Assembly: GCA_947652735.1 (NCBI GenBank)
Contig: CANTEG010000016.1
Location: 1 to 60,035 of the forward strand
Source: an uncultured Lachnospiraceae bacterium
GTDB lineage: Bacteria > Bacillota > Clostridia > Lachnospirales > Lachnospiraceae
Direction of reading: 5' to 3'
Length of the DNA: 60,035 nucleotides
In this document: one piece after another, positions 37,407 through 45,202 of the stretch
Layout of the letters: each line of letters opens with the position of its first letter
Numbering within the stretch: position 1 is the stretch's first letter
The notes under the pieces: generated by a model
Seen by the model: the letters and a program-made list of their open reading frames with translations, nothing else
What the model was told of the DNA's origin: nothing
The model's database searches: none
Program-made: the position numbers and the translations under genes

Positions 37407-38262
37407 AAATTTTACCCATTACTCCATTTTCCATATCATCAATACTATAAACATATTCCATAACTTCAAACGTCTCCCTCAGATTCCCTTTGGCACTTCT
37501 CCAACCAATTCCATCCGTAAACCAAACAAATGTAAAACCATCGATGGTATCTGCTTCCTGCGAAAGCATTTTATAGCTCCTTGCAGTTTCATTTAACTTC
37601 GAACCTCCTCCACCATAGAAGTTCGTTTCAATACCATATATCATATTATCCGTCTTTATTACAAAATCAAATCTCTTCGCAGCCTTGCCCTGATTTGAAA
37701 GTGCCGACAAATCAATATTCCACTTTTTTTCAATATCTTTTAAATACATTTCCTTAAAATAATCAACATTTTTCTTAAATCCTGCTTCTAATATGTACTT
37801 CTCCACCAAGTCTTCCATCTGGTGACCACCGCGATTTTTACGTCCATTGGAATCAAGTCCCGTCTCAATGCCCAATGCATAATCAACAAGATTATTTACC
37901 AAATGATTTGCAATCATATCAAACAGCCCCGTTTTTCGCATGAATACTTTATACTGTTCCACACTATAATTAATTTTCTTAAAATTATATAGGAACGCCC
38001 CATCTTCGTCCTGTGCATATATTTCATATTCCCGCACTGCAAGAAGTAATGGTATACATTGCAATGTTTCAGGATACTTTGAAACTATGTTCTCGAAATC
38101 TTCCTCAATATTTTTTGAGCCAATCAGAGAATTTAAAATATTCAATTCCACCTTAATACTTTCTACATTTCTTACTACCTTTTTAAAGTCAATATAATAA
38201 TCATAACTTGAAATACTTGATCTAAACTTACTCAACCATTTATCAAAGTCCCTGTTATTCAT
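37387..38262 (-). CDS. dpnB: Type II restriction endonuclease, DpnII family (predicted GATC)
   Basis: 291 residues, close to the length of R.DpnII. Family landmarks are ETGLDSNGRKNRGGHQMEDLVE in the middle and RFDFVIKTDNMIYGIETNFYGGGGSKLNE, where D...E-T-N-F is the catalytic core. It cuts unmethylated GATC. The gene order M1, M2, R is that of the DpnII/LlaDCHI systems, and its start overlaps the M2 gene by 8 bases. Confidence 0.9.
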   Translation of the reverse strand: MNNRDFDKWLSKFRSSISSYDYYIDFKKVVRNVESIKVELNILNSLIGSKNIEEDFENIVSKYPETLQCIPLLLAVREYEIYAQDEDGAFLYNFKKINYSVEQYKVFMRKTGLFDMIANHLVNNLVDYALGIETGLDSNGRKNRGGHQMEDLVEKYILEAGFKKNVDYFKEMYLKDIEKKWNIDLSALSNQGKAAKRFDFVIKTDNMIYGIETNFYGGGGSKLNETARSYKMLSQEADTIDGFTFVWFTDGIGWRSAKGNLRETFEVMEYVYSIDDMENGVMGKIFERGEK

Positions 38263-39055
38263 CCTTTAATTTCTCCAATCTTCTCTTAGATATTTGCAAG
38301 TATTCCTCACTGATATCTATTCCAATAAATTTGCGTCCAAGTCGCTCTGCGACAACACCTGTCGTCCCAGAACCACAAAACGGATCCAAAATCACCTGTC
38401 CCTCTTTTGTAGCTGCCATCACTATTCTTTCAAGCAAATATTCAGGTTTTTGTGTTGGATGCTTTCCCTCTGTTTTCTCAGATGGTTTAGTAAGTGAACC
38501 TGACCACACATCTTTCATCTGCTTTCCATTATTCATTTCTTTCATTCGTTGATAATCAAAAAAATAATGAACCTTTTTTTCATTCTTCTTTGCCCATAAA
38601 ATGGTTTCAGTAGAATGTGTGAAACATCGACATGCTAAGTTCGGCGGGGGATTTGTTTTCTGCCAAGTTATATTATTTATAATTTTAAATTCTTCCTGTT
38701 CCAATGCCATACCAATAGAATAGATATTATGTAATGTCCCTGATATCCAAATAGTTCCATCTGATTTAAGTACCCGTTTACACAGCTTAATCCATTTCCT
38801 ATTAAATTTGTGTTTTTCTTCAATGCCAGTTCCATCTTTTGAAAGTTTGTCCCATGAGCCTTTATTTACCGAAATCATCTTCCCACCTTGACAAGTAATT
38901 CCACCATTACTTAAAAAATATGGTGGGTCTGCAAATATCATATCCACAGTTTCTGATTCCATTTTTGTTAATATATTGAAAGAATCACCTAATATCAGCT
39001 GTGATTCATCCGTCTCATAATATAATGGCATTTTTTTTATAAATAAGTTTTCCAT
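38255..39055 (-). CDS. dpnA: DNA adenine methyltransferase M2, DpnA type
   Basis: 266 residues of the beta-class amino-methyltransferases: catalytic DPPYFLSNGG at about 41-50 near the N-terminus and the SAM motif DPFCGSGTTGVVAERLGRKFIGIDIS near the C-terminus. In DpnII systems this second enzyme can methylate GATC on single-stranded DNA, protecting incoming plasmids during transformation. It starts 10 bases after the M1 gene. Confidence 0.92.
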   Translation of the reverse strand: MENLFIKKMPLYYETDESQLILGDSFNILTKMESETVDMIFADPPYFLSNGGITCQGGKMISVNKGSWDKLSKDGTGIEEKHKFNRKWIKLCKRVLKSDGTIWISGTLHNIYSIGMALEQEEFKIINNITWQKTNPPPNLACRCFTHSTETILWAKKNEKKVHYFFDYQRMKEMNNGKQMKDVWSGSLTKPSEKTEGKHPTQKPEYLLERIVMAATKEGQVILDPFCGSGTTGVVAERLGRKFIGIDISEEYLQISKRRLEKLKDE

Positions 39056-39065
39056 TAAAACCTCA

Positions 39066-39899
39066 TTAATAGTTACATATAATTACTTCTTCACCCACTC
39101 TGTTAGATGCATCTGAATTAATAAAGCGTTTTACACTTACAACATCTATTTTGTAACCTTTGTTACCATACAATTCGTTTATAAATTTGGTGTTGTGATT
39201 TGTCAGCATACAATAACATCCTCTAGCTGTTAAATTATCATAGAGCATTGCCAACCTCCTATGGCTTTCTATATCAAATCCTTCTTTTGTATAAGACTCA
39301 AAGGATGTGGGATTTAATGGAGCATACGGACTATCAAAAAAAACAAAGTCCCCCTTTACAGCATTTGTGCAAGCACTCTCAAAATCACCATCCATTATGG
39401 TTACACCTTTAAGAGCCTCCGATACATTCATAATAAGTTTTTCTTCCACAGACGCAGTTCTACTTTGGTTGTATGGAACATTAAATAATCCTTTTCCATT
39501 TACCCTATACAAGCCATTAAAACAATGTTTATTAATAAATACAAACAATGCCGCCAATTCCACATCATACTCATCTCTCATTAGTTTATCATTGTAATGT
39601 TCACGAACAGCATAATAATATGCCTTTCCATCCTCCCACATTTCTCTATCCAATCTGTTCACTTCGTTAAGAAATGCTTTTGGCTGAACACAAATTTTTT
39701 TATATACATTAATTAATGCCTTGTTAATATCATTTATCAATGCATTTACAGGTGACAATTCAAACAGTACTGCACCACCACCTACAAACGGCTCATAATA
39801 GTTATTATATTTTTCAGGCATTCTCTCCTTTATTTGTGGAAGCAACTGCCGTTTCCCTCCAGCCCATTTCACAAATGGAGCGACACTTGAATTACTCAT
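39066..39899 (-). CDS. dpnM: DNA adenine methyltransferase M1, DpnM/Dam type
   Basis: 277 residues of the alpha-class (Dam-like) family. SAM motif FVKWAGGKRQLL at 8-19 and YEPFVGGGAVLFEL, then the catalytic motif reading DSPYAPL rather than the usual DPPYxPL, a substitution seen in some GATC enzymes but worth noting. It methylates adenine in GATC of duplex DNA and protects the chromosome from the DpnII-type nuclease. Confidence 0.92.
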   Translation of the reverse strand: MSNSSVAPFVKWAGGKRQLLPQIKERMPEKYNNYYEPFVGGGAVLFELSPVNALINDINKALINVYKKICVQPKAFLNEVNRLDREMWEDGKAYYYAVREHYNDKLMRDEYDVELAALFVFINKHCFNGLYRVNGKGLFNVPYNQSRTASVEEKLIMNVSEALKGVTIMDGDFESACTNAVKGDFVFFDSPYAPLNPTSFESYTKEGFDIESHRRLAMLYDNLTARGCYCMLTNHNTKFINELYGNKGYKIDVVSVKRFINSDASNRVGEEVIICNY

Positions 39900-40005
39900 T
39901 CTGATTCCTCTTCTCTATGTCTACAAAAGGACAACCTTTTACATATCTATTATACTTGCAAACATACAAAATAACAACCACGACTTTCACTCCTTGTGAA
40001 TCAAT

Positions 40006-40728
40006 TTACTTTTGAAACACAAATATATATTCATGTGCCAACAGAAGAAACTTATTGTTCTGTTTTTCCCAATAATTTGTAGAACGACAATTATGCTGTT
40101 CCTTAATAATAATCTCTTTATTCATAAATCCTGCCTGTAAAAAACAATCCATCATACGAAACCCTAAAGGTACAACTTTCCCATATTTTCTTACATCTCC
40201 TATCATTACAGCACACATTTTGCCTTTTTTGAGCACACGGAAAGCTTCTTCTGCCGCCTTTTTCATCTCAACCAAAAACTCATCCACAGCAAGCAAGGAA
40301 ATATCCCCTTTTATCTCTTTACTATATTTGATGATATTGGCATATGGTGGATGCGTACAGATAAAGTCAATGCGACCATCATTGATAAAATGTAAATCTG
40401 TAGCATTGCCATTTCGTGTAAATATTTTTGAATTTGCTTCACATTGGAATTGTAAATTTGTTTCAGAAATTGAAACGGATTGAGGATTGATGTCAACACC
40501 TATCGCATTACGATTAAGTAATTTCGCCTCGACCAAAGCTGTCCCACTGCCCATAAATTGATCCAAGACCCAGTCGCCAGGATTAGAATAGCGAAGTATC
40601 AGATTTCTTGGCACATACGGTGACCAATTCCCACGATATTTTCCTGAATGCGTTGCCCAACCTCCTCTGTCTGCAAACGACCAGACTGTCGTTGATTCAA
40701 GCTTGAAATTATTTGGTTGTAAATTTAT
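40006..40728 (-). CDS. Beta-class DNA methyltransferase with a non-canonical (ATA) start
   Basis: The open frame gives 240 residues when read from 40728. Conserved N-terminal segments are present: TTVWSFADRGGWATHSG, YRGNWSPYVPRNLILRYS, then the SAM motif LDQFMGSGTALVEAKLL and the catalytic THPPYANIIKYS. Only an ATA at 40726-40728 lies at the right place (8 bases after AAGGAGG); no ATG, GTG or TTG exists between it and the in-frame stop upstream. The first canonical start (GTG at 40612-40614) would remove the first 38 residues. Either ATA is used, or the start codon has been mutated. Target sequence unknown. Confidence 0.8.
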   Translation of the reverse strand: MNLQPNNFKLESTTVWSFADRGGWATHSGKYRGNWSPYVPRNLILRYSNPGDWVLDQFMGSGTALVEAKLLNRNAIGVDINPQSVSISETNLQFQCEANSKIFTRNGNATDLHFINDGRIDFICTHPPYANIIKYSKEIKGDISLLAVDEFLVEMKKAAEEAFRVLKKGKMCAVMIGDVRKYGKVVPLGFRMMDCFLQAGFMNKEIIIKEQHNCRSTNYWEKQNNKFLLLAHEYIFVFQK

Positions 40729-40743
40729 AAGACATCCCTCCTT

Positions 40744-40938
40744 TTATTTCCATTGATTGAAGTACTCTAAAACACCCACCATACCGTTTAGCATGAATGC
40801 TCTCATGACATCATTTTCAAATCTTATTTTATTCTCATCAGAAAGTTTATTATAGTCCTGTTGTATCTCTTGTATTTTATGCACTAGTCCTATTACAAAT
40901 TTATCATACTCGTATTTTTCTTCTTGAATTGATTTCAT
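40744..40938 (-). CDS. Small hypothetical protein at the head of the R-M operon
   Basis: 64 residues from the ATG at 40938, which follows AAAGGAG. It is predicted helical and charged (MKSIQEEKYEYDKFVIGLVH...), ending FNQWK. No family recognised. An upstream in-frame start at 41040 is rejected because it would span operator sequence and lacks a ribosome-binding site. Its stop lies 15 bases before the ATA codon of the methyltransferase, so the two genes share one message. Confidence 0.5.
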   Translation of the reverse strand: MKSIQEEKYEYDKFVIGLVHKIQEIQQDYNKLSDENKIRFENDVMRAFMLNGMVGVLEYFNQWK

Positions 40939-41011
40939 TATAGCTACTCCTTTCACTGATGATAACAATAAGTCTATACCAAATTCTTCAAAAAATCCAC
41001 CTCTATTTCCT

Positions 41012-41026
41012 TTCACAATAAGTGAA
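41012..41026. promoter_or_regulatory. Operator box 1 of the R-M island
   Basis: Perfect inverted repeat TTCAC-AATAA-GTGAA in the divergent intergenic region. It shares both arms with the box at 41057-41071. Confidence 0.6.
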
Positions 41027-41056
41027 TTTATATTAATCATATATCATGAGATAATA

Positions 41057-41071
41057 TTCACAAATAGTGAA
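41057..41071. promoter_or_regulatory. Operator box 2 of the R-M island
   Basis: Perfect inverted repeat TTCAC-AAATA-GTGAA, 45 bases centre to centre from box 1 and 13 bases before the ATG of the XRE regulator, so binding there should repress the regulator's own gene. Confidence 0.6.
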
Positions 41072-41083
41072 AGAGGCGTTTGT

Positions 41084-41323
41084 ATGCATTTCAACAATGA
41101 TACTGACCTATATCATGTTATAGGCACAAATATAAAATATTACAGAGAACAAAGAAAAATGACTCAAGTACAGCTTGCTGAGCAAGCACAAATCAGCATC
41201 AGCTATCTGTCTAAAATCGAGGCTGCCGGGTGCAATAAAAGCCTGTCTATATCTGTTTTAAACCAGATCGCTAATGTACTTTGTATTGAAATCAGTCAAT
41301 TTTTTAAGGAGGTAGATGCATAA
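41084..41323 (+). CDS. XRE-family regulator (controller-protein type)
   Basis: 79 residues, essentially one helix-turn-helix domain: IGTNIKYYREQRKMTQVQLAEQAQISISYLSKIEAA with a short C-terminal helix pair. Size and position are those of the C (controller) proteins of restriction-modification systems, which bind paired operators and time nuclease expression. It is divergent from the methyltransferase operon, and its stop overlaps the ATG of the next gene by one base. Confidence 0.88.
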   Translation: MHFNNDTDLYHVIGTNIKYYREQRKMTQVQLAEQAQISISYLSKIEAAGCNKSLSISVLNQIANVLCIEISQFFKEVDA

Positions 41324-41934
41324 TGACTTACGATAAAATGAAAGCTATTGTTTTAGACCTTCCTTTTGATACTATGACCGAAGTCTATAACAACAAAGAA
41401 CAAGCAATTCTAATTTATCGTCCCAGCACGTTATCTGAACGATTTAAAAACTATGATGTTACTACAAACTTTCAAATTTTTCTAAGAATAGGCGACGACA
41501 AACCATTCCGTCCAAATCACTTACGCCTCCTCATTGATTTAAAATTACGCGCAAGAGAACTTCCACAAGCAAAAAAAGAGCTTCTCAACGCTTTTGACAA
41601 AATATTTTATGGTGAAGAACCTCTATCTGCAATTAAACCATTAACCCACATTCGTTTTACTCAATATATTAATCCTATCGATATTACTGCTATATTAGCT
41701 CAGTTATTCATAATTGAACAAGACATCGGATATGGTAGGAAAAGTACATTTAACCCACCATCATTATATATACATGGTTGGATTCGTACATTTATCGAAG
41801 CAGACCAAGAAATAGACCAAGTAGTATATCGTATCTGTAAGAATACACCTCCAGCAGTAAAATATACGTGTCAGGATAACAAAAATCATCCTAAATACAA
41901 TCCAAATGCACCATTACTGTGGTATGTAGATTAA
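41323..41934 (+). CDS. Hypothetical protein coupled to the XRE regulator
   Basis: 203 residues, mixed alpha/beta, no signal peptide or membrane helix, no family that I can name with confidence. Segments that look conserved are FRPNHLRLLIDLKLRARE, NPPSLYIHGWIRTFIEA and PPAVKYTCQDN. Because it follows a controller-type regulator and faces an extra methyltransferase that otherwise has no nuclease, it may be a restriction endonuclease of a second system, but no catalytic motif is evident. Confidence 0.55.
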   Translation: MTYDKMKAIVLDLPFDTMTEVYNNKEQAILIYRPSTLSERFKNYDVTTNFQIFLRIGDDKPFRPNHLRLLIDLKLRARELPQAKKELLNAFDKIFYGEEPLSAIKPLTHIRFTQYINPIDITAILAQLFIIEQDIGYGRKSTFNPPSLYIHGWIRTFIEADQEIDQVVYRICKNTPPAVKYTCQDNKNHPKYNPNAPLLWYVD

Positions 41935-41937
41935 GAA

Positions 41938-41980
41938 AGTGGTAAGATGCTTCACTATAAGCATCTTACCACTCTTTTTA
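41938..41980. terminator. Strong terminator between the R-M island and rpsI
   Basis: A long perfect stem AGTGGTAAGATGCTT (41938-41952) with AAGCATCTTACCACT (41959-41973), 6-base loop, followed by CTTTTTA on the plus strand. The left side (CTTTCTTAAT on the minus strand) may also allow it to end the rplM-rpsI transcript. Confidence 0.88.
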
Positions 41981-42000
41981 AAAACAAAGATTTTCAAATA

Positions 42001-42402
42001 TTATCTCTTTGAGAACTGTGGTGCACGTCTTGCTGCCTTGAGACCGTATTTCTTTCTTTCCTTCATACGTGGGTCTCTTGTTAAGAAGCCAGCCTTCTTG
42101 AGCGCTGGTCTGTAATCAGCGTCTGCCTGAAGCAATGCTCTTGAAATACCATGTCTGATTGCTCCTGCCTGACCTGTAAATCCACCACCATGAACATTAA
42201 CAAGTACATCAAACTTTCCAGTCGTACCTGTTGTTACAAATGGCTGCTGAACGATTACCTTAAGTGTGTTAAGACCAAAGTAATCTTCCATGTCCTTCTT
42301 GTTTATCGTTATTTTTCCAGTACCCGGTACGAGATATACTCGTGCAATACTGCTTTTTCTTCTACCTGTTCCGTAAAATCTTGTACTCTTAGCCACGAAC
42401 AT
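42001..42402 (-). CDS. rpsI: 30S ribosomal protein S9
   Basis: 133 residues with the family landmarks [19 protein letters not shown], the [19 protein letters not shown] core and the C-terminal tail [10 protein letters not shown] whose last Arg contacts P-site tRNA. It is 11 bases after rplM, the universal pairing. Confidence 0.97.
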   Translation of the reverse strand: MFVAKSTRFYGTGRRKSSIARVYLVPGTGKITINKKDMEDYFGLNTLKVIVQQPFVTTGTTGKFDVLVNVHGGGFTGQAGAIRHGISRALLQADADYRPALKKAGFLTRDPRMKERKKYGLKAARRAPQFSKR

Positions 42403-42413
42403 TTCCTCCCTTA

Positions 42414-42848
42414 CTAATACTTAATCTCTAAAGCTTCTGGTTTCTGTGCCTGCTGCTTGTGCTCAGGTCCTGCGTAAACATGAAGCTTCTTAATCATCTG
42501 TCTTCCAAGTGGTCCCTTTGGAAGCATACCCTTTACTGCAAGGTAAATAACGTCCTCAGGCTTCTTTGCAAGCTTTTCCTTAAGTGTCTGCTCTTTCATA
42601 CCGCCAACGTAATCAGAATGGTGATAATAAATCTTCTGATCCATCTTCTTGCCTGTAACCTTAATCTTCTCGGCGTTGACTACTACGATATAGTCTCCTG
42701 TATCAATATGTGGTGTAAATGTCGGCTTGTTCTTTCCTCTTAAAATACTTGCAATTTCAGATGATAAACGGCCTAATGTATGTCCAGTGGCATCAACAAC
42801 ATACCACTTTCTTTCAATGTTTGATGGGCTTGCCATAAAACTCTTCAT
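42414..42848 (-). CDS. rplM: 50S ribosomal protein L13
   Basis: 144 residues: [39 protein letters not shown] and [19 protein letters not shown] are typical of L13. It starts the rplM-rpsI operon behind a long structured leader. Confidence 0.97.
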   Translation of the reverse strand: MKSFMASPSNIERKWYVVDATGHTLGRLSSEIASILRGKNKPTFTPHIDTGDYIVVVNAEKIKVTGKKMDQKIYYHHSDYVGGMKEQTLKEKLAKKPEDVIYLAVKGMLPKGPLGRQMIKKLHVYAGPEHKQQAQKPEALEIKY

Positions 42849-43107
42849 TGTGGTTCCTCCTTAAACTAATCCAAAATATATCATAGATTGACAGGACTAA
42901 AAAGCCTTGTCCATAGGAAATAATTTTATTCCTATATCATGCAGGCATATGCAATCTTAGCTGAAATGTCCGAAACAGCCCATATATCATACCCGCAAAT
43001 CTAATTTACATTTTCAAAATCAATGGAGTTCAGATGAAAATGTAAACGTAAAGGACTACACACGGCACCGGGGCTTTGGTGTCATATACAGTCACACTTT
43101 TACACAG
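42849..43107 (-). promoter_or_regulatory. Long leader of rplM-rpsI, possible L13-type autoregulatory RNA
   Basis: About 260 bases separate the promoter from the rplM start. On the minus strand it can fold several hairpins: an 11-pair stem TTTACATTTTC/GAAAATGTAAA at about 43009-43050, ATAGGAA/TTCCTAT at 42911-42936, and a GGACAAGG/CCTGTC stem near 42888-42906. L13 leaders are known in Firmicutes; I did not match the published consensus, so the class is inference. Confidence 0.4.
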
Positions 43108-43113
43108 TTAAAT

Positions 43114-43142
43114 ATTATATTACACGAAGCCATGTGTGTCAA
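43114..43142 (-). promoter_or_regulatory. SigA promoter of rplM-rpsI
   Basis: Consensus TTGACA (43137-43142), exactly 17 bases, consensus TATAAT (43114-43119) on the minus strand. It lies just after the phosphopantetheinyl transferase stop, so the ribosomal operon is independent of the biosynthetic cluster. Confidence 0.9.
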
Positions 43143-43150
43143 ACACTTTT

Positions 43151-43795
43151 TTACGAAAACCTGACAGAAATATCAGAAATATCCATTGCACAAATGGCCA
43201 TCGTGTAGTCATCCAGTCTTTCCGTATAAAATTTATGTAGTTCCCCCTCCACACACATGTTTTCTATGTCCAGCAAAAAAGAGTCAAGGGGAACACTTAT
43301 CCCCTTGCCACTATACTTTAAATATGCTTCCTTCATCGTCCATACGCGAAAAAACCGTTCCGTCACAGCATCATTATCATCCTGCCCATCACCTAAAACA
43401 TAATCGTATTCCGATTTGGCAAAACATCGTTCGGCAACCTTTATATCCTTATTGCGAAGCTCCTCTATATCTGCTCCCACCTCTTGCTTAGAGTACGCGA
43501 GCATAACCATGTTTCCCGAATGGGAAATGTTATATTTAAACTCCTCATTCCCTTGCAGGAACGGCTTGCCATGCTCATTTTTTCCTATCACAATCTCCTC
43601 AGCCGACAAACCTAACACATCCTTTACTACCTCCTGCAAAAGAAGCCCTGCTGTCATTGACACATATGCCGCCTTTTTATTTTTGAATTTAAGAACCGCC
43701 TCCCGCCTTGCAGGATAAAGCATGTTTATAACTCTGTCAAAATTTTTTTCAAGATAGTCGGCATCAACTTTTTTGAATACTACGTTTATTTTCAT
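43151..43795 (-). CDS. 4'-phosphopantetheinyl transferase, Sfp type
   Basis: 214 residues of the Sfp family: GKPFL, YNISHSGNMVMLAYS, the Mg-binding VGADIEE and FFRVWTMKEAYLKYSGKG. It attaches phosphopantetheine to carrier-protein serines. Sfp-type enzymes usually serve secondary-metabolite carriers, in contrast to AcpS for fatty-acid synthesis. Last gene of the cluster; it should activate the ACPs at 47684 and 51544. Confidence 0.93.
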   Translation of the reverse strand: MKINVVFKKVDADYLEKNFDRVINMLYPARREAVLKFKNKKAAYVSMTAGLLLQEVVKDVLGLSAEEIVIGKNEHGKPFLQGNEEFKYNISHSGNMVMLAYSKQEVGADIEELRNKDIKVAERCFAKSEYDYVLGDGQDDNDAVTERFFRVWTMKEAYLKYSGKGISVPLDSFLLDIENMCVEGELHKFYTERLDDYTMAICAMDISDISVRFS

Positions 43796-43893
43796 TTTTT
43801 GCTCCGCTATATTCCAATTTTACATTTAGCATATGTTCCGATTTATTTTGTAAACAGGCAGTTTCGGGCTGTATACTTATTTTAATCATACCC

Positions 43894-44337
43894 TTACTGA
43901 TTATAAATATCCTCTTTGCTCATTGCGGTAAATGCAAGCATTCCTTTTGCTTTAACCTTGCCGTCAACCAAAACCTTTACATTAAATTTCATAAGCCCGG
44001 CACCGCCCATTTCCTTGGTTACTTCTATTTCAAGCATATCTCCCGGAAGTACAGGCTTTAAAAACTTAAAATCATCACACTTTAACAAAACATATATCTG
44101 GTTTTCATCGGTTCCCTCACTCTCAATCGTTATGGAGCAAAGCTGTGCTGCCGCCTCTATTACAAGCACTCCCGGCATAATAGGCGCATCAGGAAAATGT
44201 CCCGTGAAATATGGCTCATTTATCGAAACACATTTAATTCCCTTTGCATACTCACCTGCCCGCACCTCAACAACCTTTTCTATCATTTGAAACGGCGGTC
44301 TCTGTTTTATTCTTTTTTGAACCTCATTTATATTCAT
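43894..44337 (-). CDS. FabZ-like 3-hydroxyacyl-ACP dehydratase
   Basis: 147 residues of the hot-dog fold. RPPFQMIEKVVEV is followed by the active-site stretch GHFPDAPIMPGVLVIEAAAQL, in which His and Glu match the FabZ catalytic pair. Removes water from beta-hydroxyacyl-ACP. The start is one of two adjacent ATGs overlapping the end of fabG; I use the second. It belongs to the cluster, since it lies directly after the ketoreductase gene. Confidence 0.9.
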   Translation of the reverse strand: MNINEVQKRIKQRPPFQMIEKVVEVRAGEYAKGIKCVSINEPYFTGHFPDAPIMPGVLVIEAAAQLCSITIESEGTDENQIYVLLKCDDFKFLKPVLPGDMLEIEVTKEMGGAGLMKFNVKVLVDGKVKAKGMLAFTAMSKEDIYNQ

Positions 44338-44342
44338 CATAA

Positions 44343-45080
44343 TTATAAGCTTAAGCCTCCGTCTAATACAATAACCTGCCCTGTCATATATGAGCATGCA
44401 GGTCCTGCAAGCATTGCAACCATGTCTGCAACTTCCTCTGCGGTTCCAAACCGTTTGAGTGGAATATCCTTGAGATACTCCTCCTTTTTATCCTCAGGCA
44501 GTTGGTCTACCATGTCAGTTGCAATGAAGCCCGGTGCCACTGCATTCACCCTGATACCGTAAGGTGCCAGCTCCTTTGCCATTGTAGCCGTCATGGAATT
44601 CACGGCTCCCTTTGTGGAGCTGTAAACAGACTGCCCCGGCACTGCAAGCTTAGAGCTTACGGAAGAAACATTTATAATAACACCCTGCTTTTTAGAAAAC
44701 ATTTTAAGAACTGCCTGCTGGGTACAGTATAAATATCCCTTTATGTTAAGGTCAAGACATTTACTGATTGTCTCCTCACTCATCATAAGAACAAACTCAT
44801 CCTTTACAATACCTGCGTTATTCACAAGTACATCAAGCTGTCCGTAAGTATTTACAGTCTCCTTTATCAGTGTCTTCACCTCGTTAATATCAGAAACGTC
44901 CGCTTTAATGGCAGTTGCCTCACCGCCACAGGACTTTATGGCATCAACAACCTCATTTGCCGCCGCATCATTAGAATTGTAGTTTACAATGACCTTATAG
45001 CCATCCTTTCCCAGTTTTATGGCACAGGCACGTCCAATACCTCTGGATGCCCCTGTTACAAGTGCTACTTTTCCTTCCAT
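44343..45080 (-). CDS. FabG-like 3-oxoacyl-ACP reductase
   Basis: 245 residues, short-chain dehydrogenase: cofactor motif TGASRGIG (9-16), NNAG, the catalytic Ser in NVSSVSS and Tyr-x-x-x-Lys in VYSSTKG. Reduces beta-ketoacyl-ACP with NADPH. Clear ribosome-binding site AGGAG. Follows the KS-CLF fusion by 122 bases. Confidence 0.93.
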   Translation of the reverse strand: MEGKVALVTGASRGIGRACAIKLGKDGYKVIVNYNSNDAAANEVVDAIKSCGGEATAIKADVSDINEVKTLIKETVNTYGQLDVLVNNAGIVKDEFVLMMSEETISKCLDLNIKGYLYCTQQAVLKMFSKKQGVIINVSSVSSKLAVPGQSVYSSTKGAVNSMTATMAKELAPYGIRVNAVAPGFIATDMVDQLPEDKKEEYLKDIPLKRFGTAEEVADMVAMLAGPACSYMTGQVIVLDGGLSL

Positions 45081-45202
45081 ACTATACTCCTCACTTATTA
45101 AATATCAGTCAGGCGATTGTAAAACTCTGTTTGTGCGAATCCATTGTACAACTAAATTTTAATCATAAAGAGTTTCCCAATCGCCTAAGCAATATCCCAT
45201 TC

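Noticed and set aside
38255-40728. Prophage or integrative element carrying the methyltransferases
   Set aside because: No integrase, capsid, terminase, repressor pair or attachment-site repeats were seen in the flanks; gene order is that of a stand-alone R-M system.
40744-41040. 98-residue version of the small ORF starting at 41040
   Set aside because: The first 34 residues would span operator box 1 and have no ribosome-binding site; ATG at 40938 has AAAGGAG in place.
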